NCBI GenBank assembly: GCA_918807975.1
Contig: OU964924.1
Coordinates: 25,031,695-25,095,694, forward strand
Origin: Aplidium turbinatum
Lineage: Eukaryota > Chordata > Ascidiacea > Aplousobranchia > Polyclinidae
Length of the DNA stretch: 64,000 bases
Reading direction: 5' to 3'
Part shown: positions 27,101-42,100 of the stretch, piece by piece
How the letters are laid out: the number at the start of each line of letters is the position of its first letter
Position numbering within the stretch: position 1 is the first letter of the stretch
Program-made: the position numbers and the translations under genes
Notes under the pieces: generated by a model
What the model was told of the DNA's origin: nothing
Databases searched by the model: none
Seen by the model: only the letters and a program-made list of their open reading frames with translations

Positions 27101-30100
27101 TATCAAAATCTTTGCGAACACATTTTGTTTCTTTTACTTCGACCTATGATAAAAATAACAGCATTTAACTAAGGACTTACACAGTGTAGAATTGTCGTGT
27201 GTTAGAGATGAAAGACTTTAGATATACAAGTAGCCCATATACCAGTAATCAAATTTGTGTAGTCCTTGATATTCTATTGTACGTGGTGTCCACCTAACAC
27301 AAAACAACCACTTCTTTTAATTAATATTACTGTATGTCATGGGTATGTGTTATTAGACTTATATTTAGGATATACAGTAGGTTTAAATTAGCCTATAATA
27401 GAACTCATAAACTGCTGTGATGTCTAGAGTCAGTGATTATATTTTCTCTTCATTTGCTTCCTAAACAACAACATCTTTTGTTGTGGGGAATATGATGGTG
27501 GATAATTGTACGTTCTTATTTTCAAGTTTAATTTTTTCATGTTAGGTATAATCAGTTTGCAGTATCATTGAAATAAACTGAAATAATAATATTAAACAAT
27601 TACCATGGACAATGTCGACGCATTGGCAAGAGCTATACCAGATGTTGATGTTTCTTCATTGAAGGTGATTTCAAAAGGAGAATTCAATTTGCCAGGATCG
27701 ATATTCCCAAATCTTATAGACAAAGCCTAAAAACAATTAAAACGAATTCAAAAACCGGTTTCTCAAACTGTTCCATTAAATTGTCTTGTTATCCTTACCT
27801 GAAGAACTTCTGTGCCTGTGTTCAAAATATCATCATTCTTGTATACCAACAAAGAAGTTGTAAAGTTATTCGTGTCCTGAGCCATTGCTAAAGCTCTTTG
27901 AATAACATTGGATGGAAAAGTGACATCAATTGGTTGTGTTACTACGTCGTTCTCTCCATGAATAGATGGAGAAAGAGTTAGTCCATTATGAGTAAATGAA
28001 GATCCAGACTGTATCGTCGTTGCCTGCAATACGTTGTAAAGAAATTATTTGCCAAGTCTCACGAATCGACGTTGGATGCCATTGAGATCGTGTTCAGTTT
28101 TCCAAAGTTTAACTACTTTTTCAAATAACAAAATAGCACACATTGAAACTTCATGTACAGTATGTACATAAAAGAAAACTTTAGGACAAATAACATGTAA
28201 TAAAGTGTTGTCTGGATGCTAAACGGGATAGGGAAAATGTGATGATGATTATTATTGTGATCACGTGATTAAAAACGTCTCTACACAGTTAAAACAAATG
28301 TTTAAAAAAAATTACTTGTAGAAATATATTCTCCGAAGAAAATTCTTCACTTCCTTCTTCAAATTCAATGTCCTTCAATAGTCTTTCAACAATCTCTGTG
28401 ATCTCATTGGAAGATATAGTTGAGCTCTCCTGATCGGCAATAGCATTCGTGAGGCGTGATGCAATATCAACGATACTTCCCAGAATGCTTTCTGTAATCT
28501 AAAGATAAGAAGGTTGTTGTCGTTAGAACGAATGACAAATTAACATTACAATGAACTACTGCTTTTATTTTTATGCATGTTTCTGAGAGTGATATTTTGT
28601 TTCGAAATTAGAAATTGCCCGATCATACTGGATAGTTTGTGTATTTTAAATGTATTATATTTATGATATATTATATTGTATATTAAAATACAAATTCCGT
28701 GTCAGGAAAGAACGTGGTGTATCATTCCCGGAGGCGTATCTGTAATCTGTAGGTAGCTGCAGCAGATGGAGTGTTTTGACCTGTAGAAACTTTAACAAAG
28801 GACATTCTCCCCTATAAACCAGCTGACTGCAGTCATTATGACTCTTCTAGCACTCAGCTAAAGAATTGCCTCTTGCTTTGAACTTTGTTTGGTAACTGCA
28901 GAAAAAAAAGAGCAATGATAGAGGTGGGGATCGAACTCACGTCATCGAATTGACCACTTTCCTAGCCCTAACTCTCAAATCGCTAATCCACGCTGCCGAT
29001 GGGGAAACGTTCACTGAATTTATTGAATGACTGTAATCAGCTGATTTAAATCGTGCCTTCTGATTGGTTGATAAACTTCATCTGCTGCAGCGACCTACAA
29101 ATTATAGCCTAAATACGCTTCCCAGAGTCATTGATAAGTCGTGAGAAACAAATGCTCAAAGTAAAAAGAAATCCAATTTTAAAACTAATAAGAAAGTTAA
29201 AACGTTAAGTAAAACTTTAAAAAGTAAACTTCTTGGCAGTAGCCTGCTTTGATAAATGTGTAACTTTACCATATGGTCAGATGCTGTGGCCGTCTTTACG
29301 ATATCTTCAAGAACTTTAAAAGCTTCTGAAATGGTTCCGTTGGTCAATCCATCTCGAGCAACAACAACTTGCAGTGTTCGAGAAGCTACCTCTACCACGG
29401 TGATGTTGTCTGGGTCAGACTGAAGCACAGTCTGAAAATATATGACACCATTTTATTGTGAGATGTATATCAAATTATGTGCGTTACAACTGTTTGATTT
29501 TACTTGTTTTGGATAAGTAGCGCATATCACAAACTCGTGCTACTTTAACAAAAACTTAAAGCAAAGTTATCATTTTTTACGTCAAATATTCAGTATTGTA
29601 CTTTTTACGTTTTTTTGGTGTTATTTTTGCTTACAGAAATAGTGTTAAAAGAAGCATCGCAAGAGACGTCAATGTAGGTGCTCAAATCAAACCGGTAGTT
29701 GTCTGCCGTTGGTTCTTCTTCGATTGTTGGGCGAACGTACACACACCGCATTGAAGCTGTTTTCTTTACATTATCTAGAAAAAAAAATACAGTTATAGCC
29801 TATATTCTTTTGTCCTCACACAAAACTCAGATTTAAAGTAAAAAAAATGTTTAAATTATTTTTGAATAGGATAGCCTAATGCCCCTCCCCCTACGTTTGC
29901 CATTAGGTGTAACATTTCCAAGAACAGTTGATGTCGATTTTATCCTACACAGAAAGCTGAGTTTTGTTTGAGGACAAAAGAATAATTTCTGTATAGGATA
30001 AAATCGACATCAACTGTTCTTGGAAATGTTACACCCAATGGCAAACGTAGGGGAAGGGCATTAGGCTATCCTCTTTAAAAATAATTTAAACGAATTTTAG

Positions 30101-33100
30101 TAGGCTACTTAACTTAAGGTAATTAAGTAAAACTTGAAGATATTAAAGTGCTCCTTTTTTGTCAATAAATTTATAACTGAATTGAATGCTCCTACCCCTT
30201 TTACAAAGTCTCGCGTACTGCCCTAGTTGCACCTCGTTTCCATACCACACAATACACTAAAGTCTAAACTTTTACAACTTAAATAAGCTAACTACTTGGT
30301 CACCAAACAACATCAAGTAATTTTGGGAGAACTAAAATCAAACTGCTACGTTCTACGTTCTGCTTTATGATAGAGAAAATATAATTAGCTTATATAAAAA
30401 TGAAATCCCAAACTTAAAGAAAGACTTTTAGATGACTCTTAAACTTGTGCAGATAAAAAGTAATGGACTTTGCAGATTTGGGGAAAACAAATTGTTTAAA
30501 ATTACTCTTTGAGCTCCGCAATAGTGCTTGGTACAAGTTTTTGACTTGAGACTGATTACTTAGTTGTATGATAGGCATAGGAAAAGTTACAAGTCTGCTA
30601 TTAACGGTTGCTTGATATTTATTTTCATACCTTCACCACATTTCTCGGTTGATAGACCAATAGTGTAAGCAAGCGTAGCCGGAAAAGTAGCACCCTTGTG
30701 CGTTGTAACTCCACAGGTTCCTGATGGAAATAGATGTAGTAAATGCAGTTTCTACTTGCGATAAACAATAAATGTAAAAATATTGATGTGTGGAATGTGG
30801 AAATAGATTAGGGCCTCTCAGATAAAATACATAGTATATTTAGATCAAATATAGTTCTTACTATCTGAAGCCTTTACAAATTGTTTCACCTAACATGTGC
30901 AACACTGAATATTAATACAAAAAAAAAAAAGAATATAATGTCGAGCCTGCTGCATCTGGTTCTTATTTTTATTTAAGTCCAAACCATGTTCATGCCAGAA
31001 CCTGACATAAGTAGCATCGAAAATGCGGTTCACCTTCCATAAAAACTTAAATCATTCAATCGTTATGGTTCTCAACCGGGTTCTCAAGTGTTCTCAATAT
31101 TAAAATGTCAAATTTTTTAATGATTTTCTAACTAAAGTAAATCATAATACTGTAAAAGAGTTTAATATTCTCGTAAGGTATTTAATGTATGTTTAACTTA
31201 CATCTTTTGAGACAACAGATTGTTCTTGAATGCTTAACTTTGAAATGCAAGTTTGTAAAGATGGCAAAAATTCTATTAATTTTTTGATAAAATTTATAGA
31301 AAAACATTAAATCAGCATATAGATTACTGATTTTTTTGATCCTGTGTGCCGACATATAGCTCAAAAAAAGACAAAAAGGTTGAGAACCCTTGCAATAGGA
31401 CATCAACATTTAACCATCAAGCCAGATCAAGTCGATCAGTACAAAAACACAAAATGGAAACCGCTAATTCGCTAACTTACTGTAGCTAAAATATCTAAAG
31501 CCTAAAATGTTATTAAAATAACTCTTACTTTCAAGGCATGTGTAATTCGTGATCGTATCGAAACATCTCTGAATTGAGGAACAGGGATTTGATTGGCATT
31601 CGTTTATGTCTAAAATTAAAACAGGTCGCTTTAATCAAATTTATATAAAATCTATTTTAAGTAAGATATCAACTGGAAGTAATAAAGAATATATAAAACA
31701 GATCTTTAAAATCAAATTTTGAAAAATGTAAAGAAAAAGGTTTTGCGACTTACTTTAGTTTTTAACACTTTTATGTGCTATTTGACAACTTTTTTTTTAC
31801 ATCAATATATTTTGAAATACAGTTAAATTTTGGCTTAATTTGATTTTTTGTTCAATATCGTGAAGTAAACTCTCACCAGGATAGAATTTCTTAAGCGAAA
31901 CACATGCGTTCTCTTCGAAGGTAGAGCCAAAAGAGACATTGTATCTTTTCTGCAAATGAACATATCGGTTTTATTACCAACTATAATATGTGTTGGTTTT
32001 GTATGAGCTATTTAAACCCATAACAAGCAAATTTTATGACAAAAGCTGACAGTGAAGATTAAACAATGGCTTTGATCGAATTTATTTAGTTGCATATTTA
32101 CAGTAGTTTTGAAGAGTCTATGCAAAAGACGTAGGCTACGTTAAAAGTGGATTTATTATGATGATAGTATTTTTTACGACTTTTCTGACTATGGATAATT
32201 ATTATTCATGATTTTAAGTCGAACTAACTTACCACAATTAGACCAATTGTAGCAAGCTTGTGGCATTCACAGATTGGTTGGTTTTCGTTGGTTTTGCCGA
32301 GGCAACACTGTGACCCCGATCGTACTTGACTATCATGGTCCCAATACTCGCATTTTGTTTCTTCAACCATTATCTGTGCGAATGTACAATAAGATTCACA
32401 ATTTTTATTTTAAAAAAAATACAGAGAGTAGGTTCTTGTGCAAAACCGTTGCATGTTCTGGATGAAAAAATACAGTTTGATTTGTGGCCAATCAAACAAT
32501 ATTTCTAACTCTAGCATGCGCCATTCTTTAGTAAAATAGTGTGGTTGTATCGCAGAGGTTTCATCCCATAAACTGCATCATAACATACTGTTCAGTTGTT
32601 TTTATTTCTGACCGTTCCAGCTAAAACAATACATGCCAACACAACAGACGTCTGGAAGAAGTTAAAAGCAACAAAACGCTTATGTTACTATGTGCTTGAA
32701 ACAACAATACGACAAAAAGTTAAACAATTTGTCACAGTAACAACGTTTTTGGTTGTGTGAAAAATTTAAAACATTGCAATCATGTTTAAAATCGTCAAAA
32801 CATATTATAATTGAGGTTAAAGTATTTGCCGCTTTGATTTTTGTGAAGACAAACGTACCACGGACTTGTCGGAGCTATGATGGATGTTCACTTCTGGAAT
32901 TATGATTTCGTTCTTGAAAATCAGTTGAAATGGAGAATCCAGGAATCCTAGACTGGCATTTCCGACTTTAATTGACAAAGCCTGTGAGGTAAATTTTAAT
33001 TGCAATTAATTTGTAAAAGTGCAAGGACGTAAATGACGTGTACCTATGATTTATAAAAATCTATATCTTGCTAAAAAATAAAGAAATAGAAAAATAGCAA

Positions 33101-36100
33101 TTTTACGACGGTAAGCGCTATTTGGATACAGGGTATATCAGAATATTCTTTTTAGCCAACCAGATGCAGACCATCCAAGAATCACAATACGCGTGGTTCA
33201 AATAGCACGTTTGATAGTGTGGTCCCTATATGCCTGTTGCTGTAGGGTATATTCTCATGAATTAAGCCATTTACCGGGTGCCGTTAAAGAATTGGATATT
33301 CTGAAAGTGTCTATTCGTCAACTGTAGATACTGCCCAGATTCAAACCCACGTCATTGGATTTATCCATTTTGAATATCGCCTGTTTACGTAGTACGTCAT
33401 CGAGTTTTATCGCACTCATCTTACAAAACGTACCAAAAATGTTACTAAAACGAGACTTCTTTGATGAATAAAAATGCTCGAAAAAAAAGGCTGCTGAATA
33501 ATCATCAAAGGACTACGTGTAATTTTGTTAAAGAGTGTCTACCTATGAATCCATATTTATCCTTTTTGGCAAACAACATCAAATTGACATTGTTTTCTTT
33601 GAAAGAGTTTAGAACAACTGCAGTTTATAGATTACTAAATACCTCGTTGTGAAATGCGTATAGCGTGCTCTACCAGCTTGCAAGCTTTTCTACTTTATCA
33701 GATGAAACATATTAACTTCAATGAACATAGACTTTTATTAGTGGACGGTGGAGCTGCTAGCGATACAGGGTCAGTTATTTCACAACACAGATCCGCTAAA
33801 TCTGAAGACTGTAAATTTTCGCAAGTTTGCAGTTTACCATCCTGGGCACGATTACAGTAATTGAGTAGAAATCTAATTAATATTTAAAATGCCTTCAACT
33901 TTTATAAATTAATTCAATTCTTTCAAACAGAATAACCTTAAACTGTAATATAGCCTACCAATCAGGAAGTAACTGATATATTTATAGATTAATCTCGTGG
34001 ACGGGCTCTCTCTATAATTTGCCATAAACATCTAGATAACAACTAAGAACAAGATGTTGGATAATGAATATTTTCCATACAAATGTGCTTAATGTAAAAC
34101 AGACCCGAAATCATTGGGGATATGAAATAGAGTAGGCTATACTGTGGCACTTCTTTATGTAGTCTCTCCCTCTATGTATAATTGTTGTTGTGATTTTTGT
34201 TATCCCTATTTTATTTCGCAACCAACCTTATACTGTATAAAGCTTACTTGCAGCACCGTTTCTTCAGTTGATGTCAAAGAACGAAAAAGTTGTGCGTCTT
34301 TGTAAAGCAAAGCTGTAGTCAAAATATTGTCATGTTCTATGCCCAAGTTCCACACAGCTTTTTCTATATCTCCGATAGGAAGCGATATGTTTATTGGTTG
34401 TGCTAACGTTCCATCATCTTGAACCAAGTAAGGGGAGAATGCCATTTCCCCAGTAGAAGGAGAAGAGCTGGGACTCAAAACCGTCGACAAGGTCTGAAAC
34501 GATTTGAAATGTTTTCAAGAGATAGACGAGTACAAACGACATTACATGCGAGATGTAATTATTTCTTTACATACCTGCAGTAAAAGGTTTGGTGAGATGA
34601 ACCGGTAAGATGAATTAATGTTCTTTCCATCGAGATGCAGATTATTTAGAATTCTATTCAAACCATAAAGAACCTTTCTGGATACATCACTGCTTGTCGT
34701 ATGTACATTACCAAGAGCTTCTGCGAGTTTGGAAACCACTTGTATTGCATTTCCAACATCATTTTCAGAAACCTTCACATTGCAACACATGTATTAGCTT
34801 TCTTTTCAGAAATAATTGCAGCAAGAATGTAATTTTGCAAACAAGTGTGTGAAGTCCAATACCTGGATATTATTTTGCAGGACATAGTCTCCAATCGAAG
34901 CAAGTTTGTTGGAAACGTACTCAATTGCGAAGCTAGAGAGATTCGTTTCTCTTGTTAGGAGAAGTTGCAATGTACCGATTATCTTTTTCACATTTTTTAA
35001 ATCCAGAAATAAGTCATCCTTGAACGTAAAATCATCATTACAAGGTTAATTCAAACACTCTTTAATGTTAAAAAGTCTATAAATAATGCAACATTGAAAC
35101 ATAAGTAGATTGAAACAGTTCAATCTAAGACAGTATAATAGATGATGATATACGACTAAATACGTTTTAAAAATTGTTGTAGGTTATTTTGGCTTTGTAT
35201 AATTGCTTATACTGCTTGTGCATACAATTGATCTTCAATGGCAAAGTGGTCAAATTTGTTATTTTTGTGCATAAATAAGGATTTACGGCTTGTTTCGTTT
35301 ATGCATAAGTTTTAACTATTTTATCAAGAAAAAATTCGGTTTAAACAATTTTAAAGTTTATCTGAAATGAAAGAGACTTATTTTCTAACAATCAGTTACC
35401 TATAAAAATTTAAAACATGGTCAACAATTAATTAATTCTCAAGAAAAGTTGAAAATCAATTGAGCCCACCAAATTGATTACGGAGATGTAGTCGCAAGAA
35501 ACGTTTACAAAACTTCCAATATCAAATTTGAAGTTTTCAGCAGACACTTCGTTTCCTTCAAGTGGTGGTACAAACACACATCTCATTGACCCCGTTTCCT
35601 CTATGTCTTCTGAAAAGCAGAACACGCAAGTCAAGGACGATATTTGAATAGTTTTGTTTCAACATAATGATAACGGAGAATTTTTATCACAATTTTAAAG
35701 TTGCATATGTTTTAGAGTAATAGTCTATATTATGTTAAAGTAGGCCTATTTATTGAACAAGTGATTTCTTTTTAACTGTAAACAACTTACGACTAAAATA
35801 AAATAAATATGTTTTTGTCTTAACAATTTCTCGACATGAAAACGCTCTTTAAGTAATATCTAACCTTGACCACAGGTTCCGTTTGAATAAGCCAAAGTAT
35901 CCACTCTGGTGGCAGGGAAAGCAAGACCGTTGTATGTATCAGCTTGGCAAATTTCTGTGTAATAATGCAATTTTGGTAGAGAGGTGACTTTCTTTAACCA
36001 TAAATTCTTCTGTGTAATAGATCATGAAATATACATTATGATACTTTTTAAAAGCATTTAATTTTGAGGGTATTTACTTATTTCAATCCATTTCTTTTTA

Positions 36101-39100
36101 TTGAAAAAGTTCTTTGAAATTGTTACCGTATATTAGATCTATAACTTTAAAACTAATACTGTGCAAGTAGTACTGCTATTGTAGGCTACATTCAGCAAGA
36201 TCTGTGCAATTGTTTCGATTGTTTGCGAGCATCATCGATTGTTTGCGAAAACAAAAATTTTCATCTTGCAATGTAATACGAGTAATGCTAGAAGCAGGGC
36301 CGTTGAGAGGATATTTTGAGCCCGGTACCAATCAGAAGCCAAAAGTAAAGACTCAAACTACACTACATGGCGGTAACTGTAATGTTTTGTTGAGATAAAT
36401 TTTTGCCCGGGGACATAGGGACAATAGCTCAATATATCCCCGCTTTTGCCTTAGAAGTACCAGCGAACTACAGCTGTAATGTGATATAATATTAACCTTG
36501 AAGACATTTGTAACCAGTGATGGTATTGAAGCACTTCTCATTTGAAAAACACGGACTGCTCTCGCATTCATCTATATCTGAAAAATAAAATAACGTGAAT
36601 GCATTTATCTCAAAGCTAAAAAATTTAAAAGCAATGCTTCTGCAAGTGCGGGAATACTTAATGAAAATATGAGATTGCTCACTACTGGTGAGCTGCACAT
36701 TGAGAAAGCGGTATCTATTCTAATGGCTTTTGTTGTGGGTTGCATAAGTAGTCGCAAGAACACATGATTGACGTTTATTGGTAGTGTTCGAAAGCGAAGT
36801 GTTGCCATCAGAGTTGCAGATTTGCTTTCGCCAATTGGTTGTCCAATATTTGACGTAGGTATTATTTTATATCACATTTTAGAGATTGAAAATGGGCTGA
36901 TAATAATTTAAAAAAGGTAAAAACAAGTAAAAAATCATGCAAAAGTATTGCCTAAGCTTACTCACCAGGGTACCACATGTTATACTTAGAGCATTTATTC
37001 TCTATTTGAGTCTCGTTTGGGAGAATTTCATATGTATCCTGTACAAAACATAAAGAAAAGCAATAACATAAATGTATTTATAAAACATTGAGTGGGATTG
37101 AAAGGTACTTTGACTCGACAAAGGCGCTATGAAAGGAAAAAATCACGGTTGTTAGTCGTCACGTCATATAGCCTATTAGTCTATGTCAGGTGTTCTTAAC
37201 CGGGGCTCTTGCAACACTGAGGTGTGCGAGACTTGACCTGTTTCCAGGGGTTATGCAGATGTTGAATCAATAGGGTTAATGTATAAAATGGCGTTAGAAA
37301 CTTTGTTTGTTTTGTAGGCTTTCGACCAATCTTTTGGAATTATAGACGACTGTTACCCTACTGTACTTTTCAGCCGTTCTAGAAGGTGGTGTGAGATGGT
37401 TGATGATTTGAAGGTTAAAAACCAATACATGTGGTGTTACGTCAAACGTTGATGTAAAAGTAGAGTTCTTATAAATTTTATCAGGGTCCAGCTTTAGCCT
37501 ACCCACAAAATAAATTTTTATTTAAAAAATGCTTAACCAATACCATCAAAAAATTAATGCATATTAATCCCTAATTGACCACAAGATTGCCTAAAATGGT
37601 GACAAAGAATATCATAGCTGTAACACTACAATACTGTGGTTTGTCAGTCACAGCTAAGAGGTTATAGGACTAACAACGTAAAATTGAAAGCAACACATTT
37701 AAAGGGAAAATAATTGGAATGTTCAGACTACCATGTTACCTTAGGTCGATTTGGAGATGGTTTTGACTTTGAAAATCATGATTTTTGAAAAAGTTAAAAC
37801 AGTAAACTGTTTTGTGAAGTAATGTACGTACCACAGCCAGAGCTATGGTGGCCACGTTGTTGCAGCTGCACTGAGGTCTGTTGTCATCGGTTATGTTCAA
37901 GCAACAACCGCCATCAATCCACTGATTAGTGTTCGAATCCCAGTGTACGCACTTTGTTTCCTCAACTTTAATCTGTTAAAGTTGTAAGTTGTAAAAATCA
38001 AATGTAAGCTATTCATGTTTATAAACTGTTGCACACTGTAGTTAAATTATAAAATTTAGAATTCAAGTAAAAGTTTGAGTTACACCATTTTGTAAATGAA
38101 ACTGTTTCATAAATCACCGTTGAAGTTATTAGATCCTTTCTAAGTCCAACTGCTGCATCCAAAGTTTCATTAATGTAAGTGATTCGGAATGGAGAGACTA
38201 AACTTGAAAGACCAGAATTTCCAAAGCTTATTGATGAAATCTATGCAATATAAATAGAAGTAACATTTTACAATTTCACATAGCCTCACAAATAACAATA
38301 TATAATAAGGTCACATAGCATATAACAATATAACAACTCGTAGTCCGGCTCCATGACCCAGTTGGTAGAACTCATAACTTTGTCAACGAGAATTGACAAG
38401 ACCAAGTAACAATGATTTTCACTGTCAGGGTGTGCGATAGAGCAACGTAAGCAACAGTATCTTCTTGTGAAAGGAATCTTTTACAGACAACAACATTTCA
38501 ACAACTTCGCTGTGGTAATCTTGATGACCGGGCCTGTGTCACTACAGTTCAAGCTTCTACCAGTATGTAACATTGCCAGGATTAGGCTTTCAGTTTAGTT
38601 TAGTTTGTTTTTATTTCTGACCATCACAGCGAAAAACAATATATGCCAAACATAGCAGAGGTCTAGAAAAAGAAGCTTTGTCAAGTCAAAGATAAAGAAC
38701 TTAACAATGTAGGCTATTCAATCAATCACATAAAAATGTGCTAATAGGCTACTGTATTATTAAAAGCCATAATTTCTATGGTACAAAAATCGTAACAATG
38801 CTAACAGCTCCCATAAGTAAATTACACGCAGTCTTCAATATTTTGTTCAAACTTACCTGAATCATTCTATAGTCTGACTGAAAAATGCTTTCATTTTTAT
38901 AAATTGTCAATGCAGTTCGTAAACCACCAGAACTTTGTTCCACTTCTTGCACAACTTGTTGCGATAAAAGGTATTCAATGTATTGCGACACAACTTCGTC
39001 ATTGCCAACAACAAATGGAGAAATGGTAAACGAATTTTGTGTATGTGATTTGTTGAAAGGTATTGTAGTCGCCTAAATGTTAAATAATACAGGTAGCTTT

Positions 39101-42100
39101 AACATTCAAAGACTGAAAACCGTCAAGAAAAGTGCCGAATGAGTTACAATTTCTTAAAACTTCTTAAAATCATCACGTGCAGCAAATTTATTCGTTTTGT
39201 TATGTAATCCAGTTTCTAGCAATGATTAGCCTATTTTAGGACAAACTCAAATGAGTTTTGAAATTCTTCAGTAGGGCTGCATGATGCGTAGCCGAAAACG
39301 CTTGCAGTTTTTTTCATTTGTGACATGATAAATGCCGTGTTATCTATCAGTTTTATTCGCGTATGTTTCACAAAGGAAGCTTTCTGCCAAAGTTAAGTCA
39401 ACAAAAGAATACTAATTCGTTTAAGCTTCAGGAGTAGGCTAGTTACATGACCTAAAATATGTTATATGGCCTATGTTATATGATCTAAACAACTACCTAG
39501 CTGAATGCAAAAAATACAAACGTAATAATCTGACACGCGTCGAACAGATGTCGATCTTACCTGCACTACTACTTCGTTTGATTCAAAAGATACAGTATCA
39601 CTTTCATGCACCAATTGAGAAGAGAAAAGCTCCAAGATATTGAAAGCATGGTTCGACACATTTCCAAATGTCAGACTGTTTTCTGACGCTTCCAGTAGTT
39701 GGGAGACAGTTGCCAGTACAGTTCCAAATGTGGTTGCCATGACCTGAGCAAACAAAACAACTTTGGGTTAAGATTGTATATAATTGTAAAAAGATAAAAA
39801 GCCTTAAACTCAATGTTTGTTGCTTGCACTGTATCTTCAGACTACACTTTTCCAGAGCATTAGGCTACTAGGTCTTAATCTTATTTTATTTGTGGGTGTG
39901 ATTTTACATTTCTATGTAGGCTTTCGTTATTTAAAAAACTAAAAATAAACATTATAACATTGAGAAGCGTAACCAACTCTAAAGCAATTTTCTAGCTATA
40001 ATAAAAATATTGATAATTAACATTTGAGAAATATATGTCCAAGCTAATTTATTTTAGCTTGGCCTTTATACCACTTTTTTCAAATAGAATCTATACTTTT
40101 AAACCTTCAAGACTTTCACTCTTTCTTATTCTGTACTTTTGAGTAATAGACGAGTCAATATAAGGTTGAACCCCAAAAAAATTGATACAAAAGGTTTTTC
40201 AACGGATTCTGTTACCTATGGGCCTACTAAATAACATACTAAAAGTCTACCAAAATCGGACCTCCAGAAAGGGGTCATTTTCAAGATGGCGTCCAAGATG
40301 GCCGCCGAGATGTTATATTGCCTATATCTCAATTGCTATTTAAGCTAGAAAGGCGGTTTAGGTGTCTATCCCTAGGTTTTCGGGGTCAATCAATCGAATT
40401 AAGTAGGTTAAATTACGATAGACTGATTATCTACTGAGATACGTATGATTTGTATATAATATACGACCTGGAGGAGCCCGGGGACATTTCGGACGCAGCG
40501 ATAGGCCAACATCAGACAGAGCAGAGCACGATATTAGCAAATTCACTTGAGGCTTGAGATAAACCGCAAACAAAATCATCTTGACTTCCATTATGTAACA
40601 CAAGCTTGAGAAAAGTGGTTTTCCAACATTCCAGTTTCTATACTTTTGGCAGCTTGATAAGCCGAATAGTGGTAAAATTTTCAGAGACAACTCCTCACTT
40701 TTCATCTGAATAAATTCCATATGTATTGGTGCAAAACGGTTTCCAGTTAACTTTAAAATAAAACGTTTTTTCGAAAACAAAACACTCGAAAATCCGTCCG
40801 TAGTATCCCCAATCTCCCCTAATAAAATGGAATTATCATAACAGCATATTACATGCGGCATAACAGGTACTATCAATACAGGCATCTAAGAAAAACTGCA
40901 ACCAACAGGAGGCTCATACTTGGCCTCCTACAGCAGATGAATACAGGGGATTAATCTGTTCTAAAGAATGGCGTACCATTAAAGTCTGGACACAGACACA
41001 TTCAGAAAATCATCGGAATTACAACAGTAGGCTACAAAGGTAAATCGTAAACCAGGGTGATCTACCGGTGTGTTGTCTTATTGCCTACGGCTGTCTCTAT
41101 TCATCATCTTCCGACTCGTCTAAAAGAAACTTGTTATGTGGATTGTCACATTCTTGCAGTTTGCATGGTCCACATGCAGCGGTACATGGTAGTCCGTATC
41201 CTCTACAGGAGCAGCGGAGTGTCTCACAGGCAGTGGAGCAGTTGCAATGAATGACCTTCAAGAGACTGTCTGGAGCAGCCTTCATTTTTGACATAAGTGG
41301 GATGAGCCGATTCTTTTGCAGGTTCCACCCCCAATTCATGACATCCATACTCTCTGCTTTTCCCATCCACACCATTATCTGGTAGTAAACTCGACGACAG
41401 TGAAATTGGGTAGCAGATTCAGTTGGTGGCAGACTCTCGGGCGTTACAAATGATGAAGCAGATACAACTTTCTTGCTGAAGGTGTTGTATCGCATTGTCG
41501 CAAGGGAATCTGTGCTCTGGCCATCAAAGAAGACAGCCATTACTTATTGAAACTTGAAACTTGGCACCCAAGGTCATCGATTATCTCTGTGGTCTGGTTT
41601 GGGGCAGTGAATGCTTTAGCACAAGACCGAAGAACAGGATCTCCATGCACAAGTTTCCGAAAAGCAGTCTTTTTGCAAACACCGAATATCCGAGACGTAG
41701 TGTCACAACCAGTCATGGCATGGATAAATATCAACTCAGAACACATGTCATGTCCTAAGATTTTTTCAAACGGTTGATGTTGTATACTTTGGTACTGCCA
41801 TCAGCTTTGGACTTGTCTGACCTGAAATAAAGGCCCTTATACTGTCTTGTCCCCGGAGTACATGTCTATCATTGGCAGATACCTTACTAAAGACTGGCCT
41901 GGGTGTTCCTTTCCCTGATAAATAGTGTGCATCATCCCCTGCCAGCCTGGCGTGGCCTGCTTGAAGTTGAATGACAACTCCCAAAGCAGATCAACCATGT
42001 TGGCACATGCAGTGAGAATCGGAAGTTCTCTGAATGTGATGTCTTGTCGAATATGTTTTGCAAAACGATGCTCAATTATCGCAACCTTGGACGTCTCTAC

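Noticed and set aside
28905-29012. tRNA gene on the minus strand
   Set aside because: The B-box is good, but no complete cloverleaf could be drawn and the sequence is embedded in a foldback element; SINE head more likely.
33654-33860. 68-residue plus-strand open frame
   Set aside because: No homology I recognise, no splice context, in an intron of the minus-strand gene; chance frame or transposon scrap.
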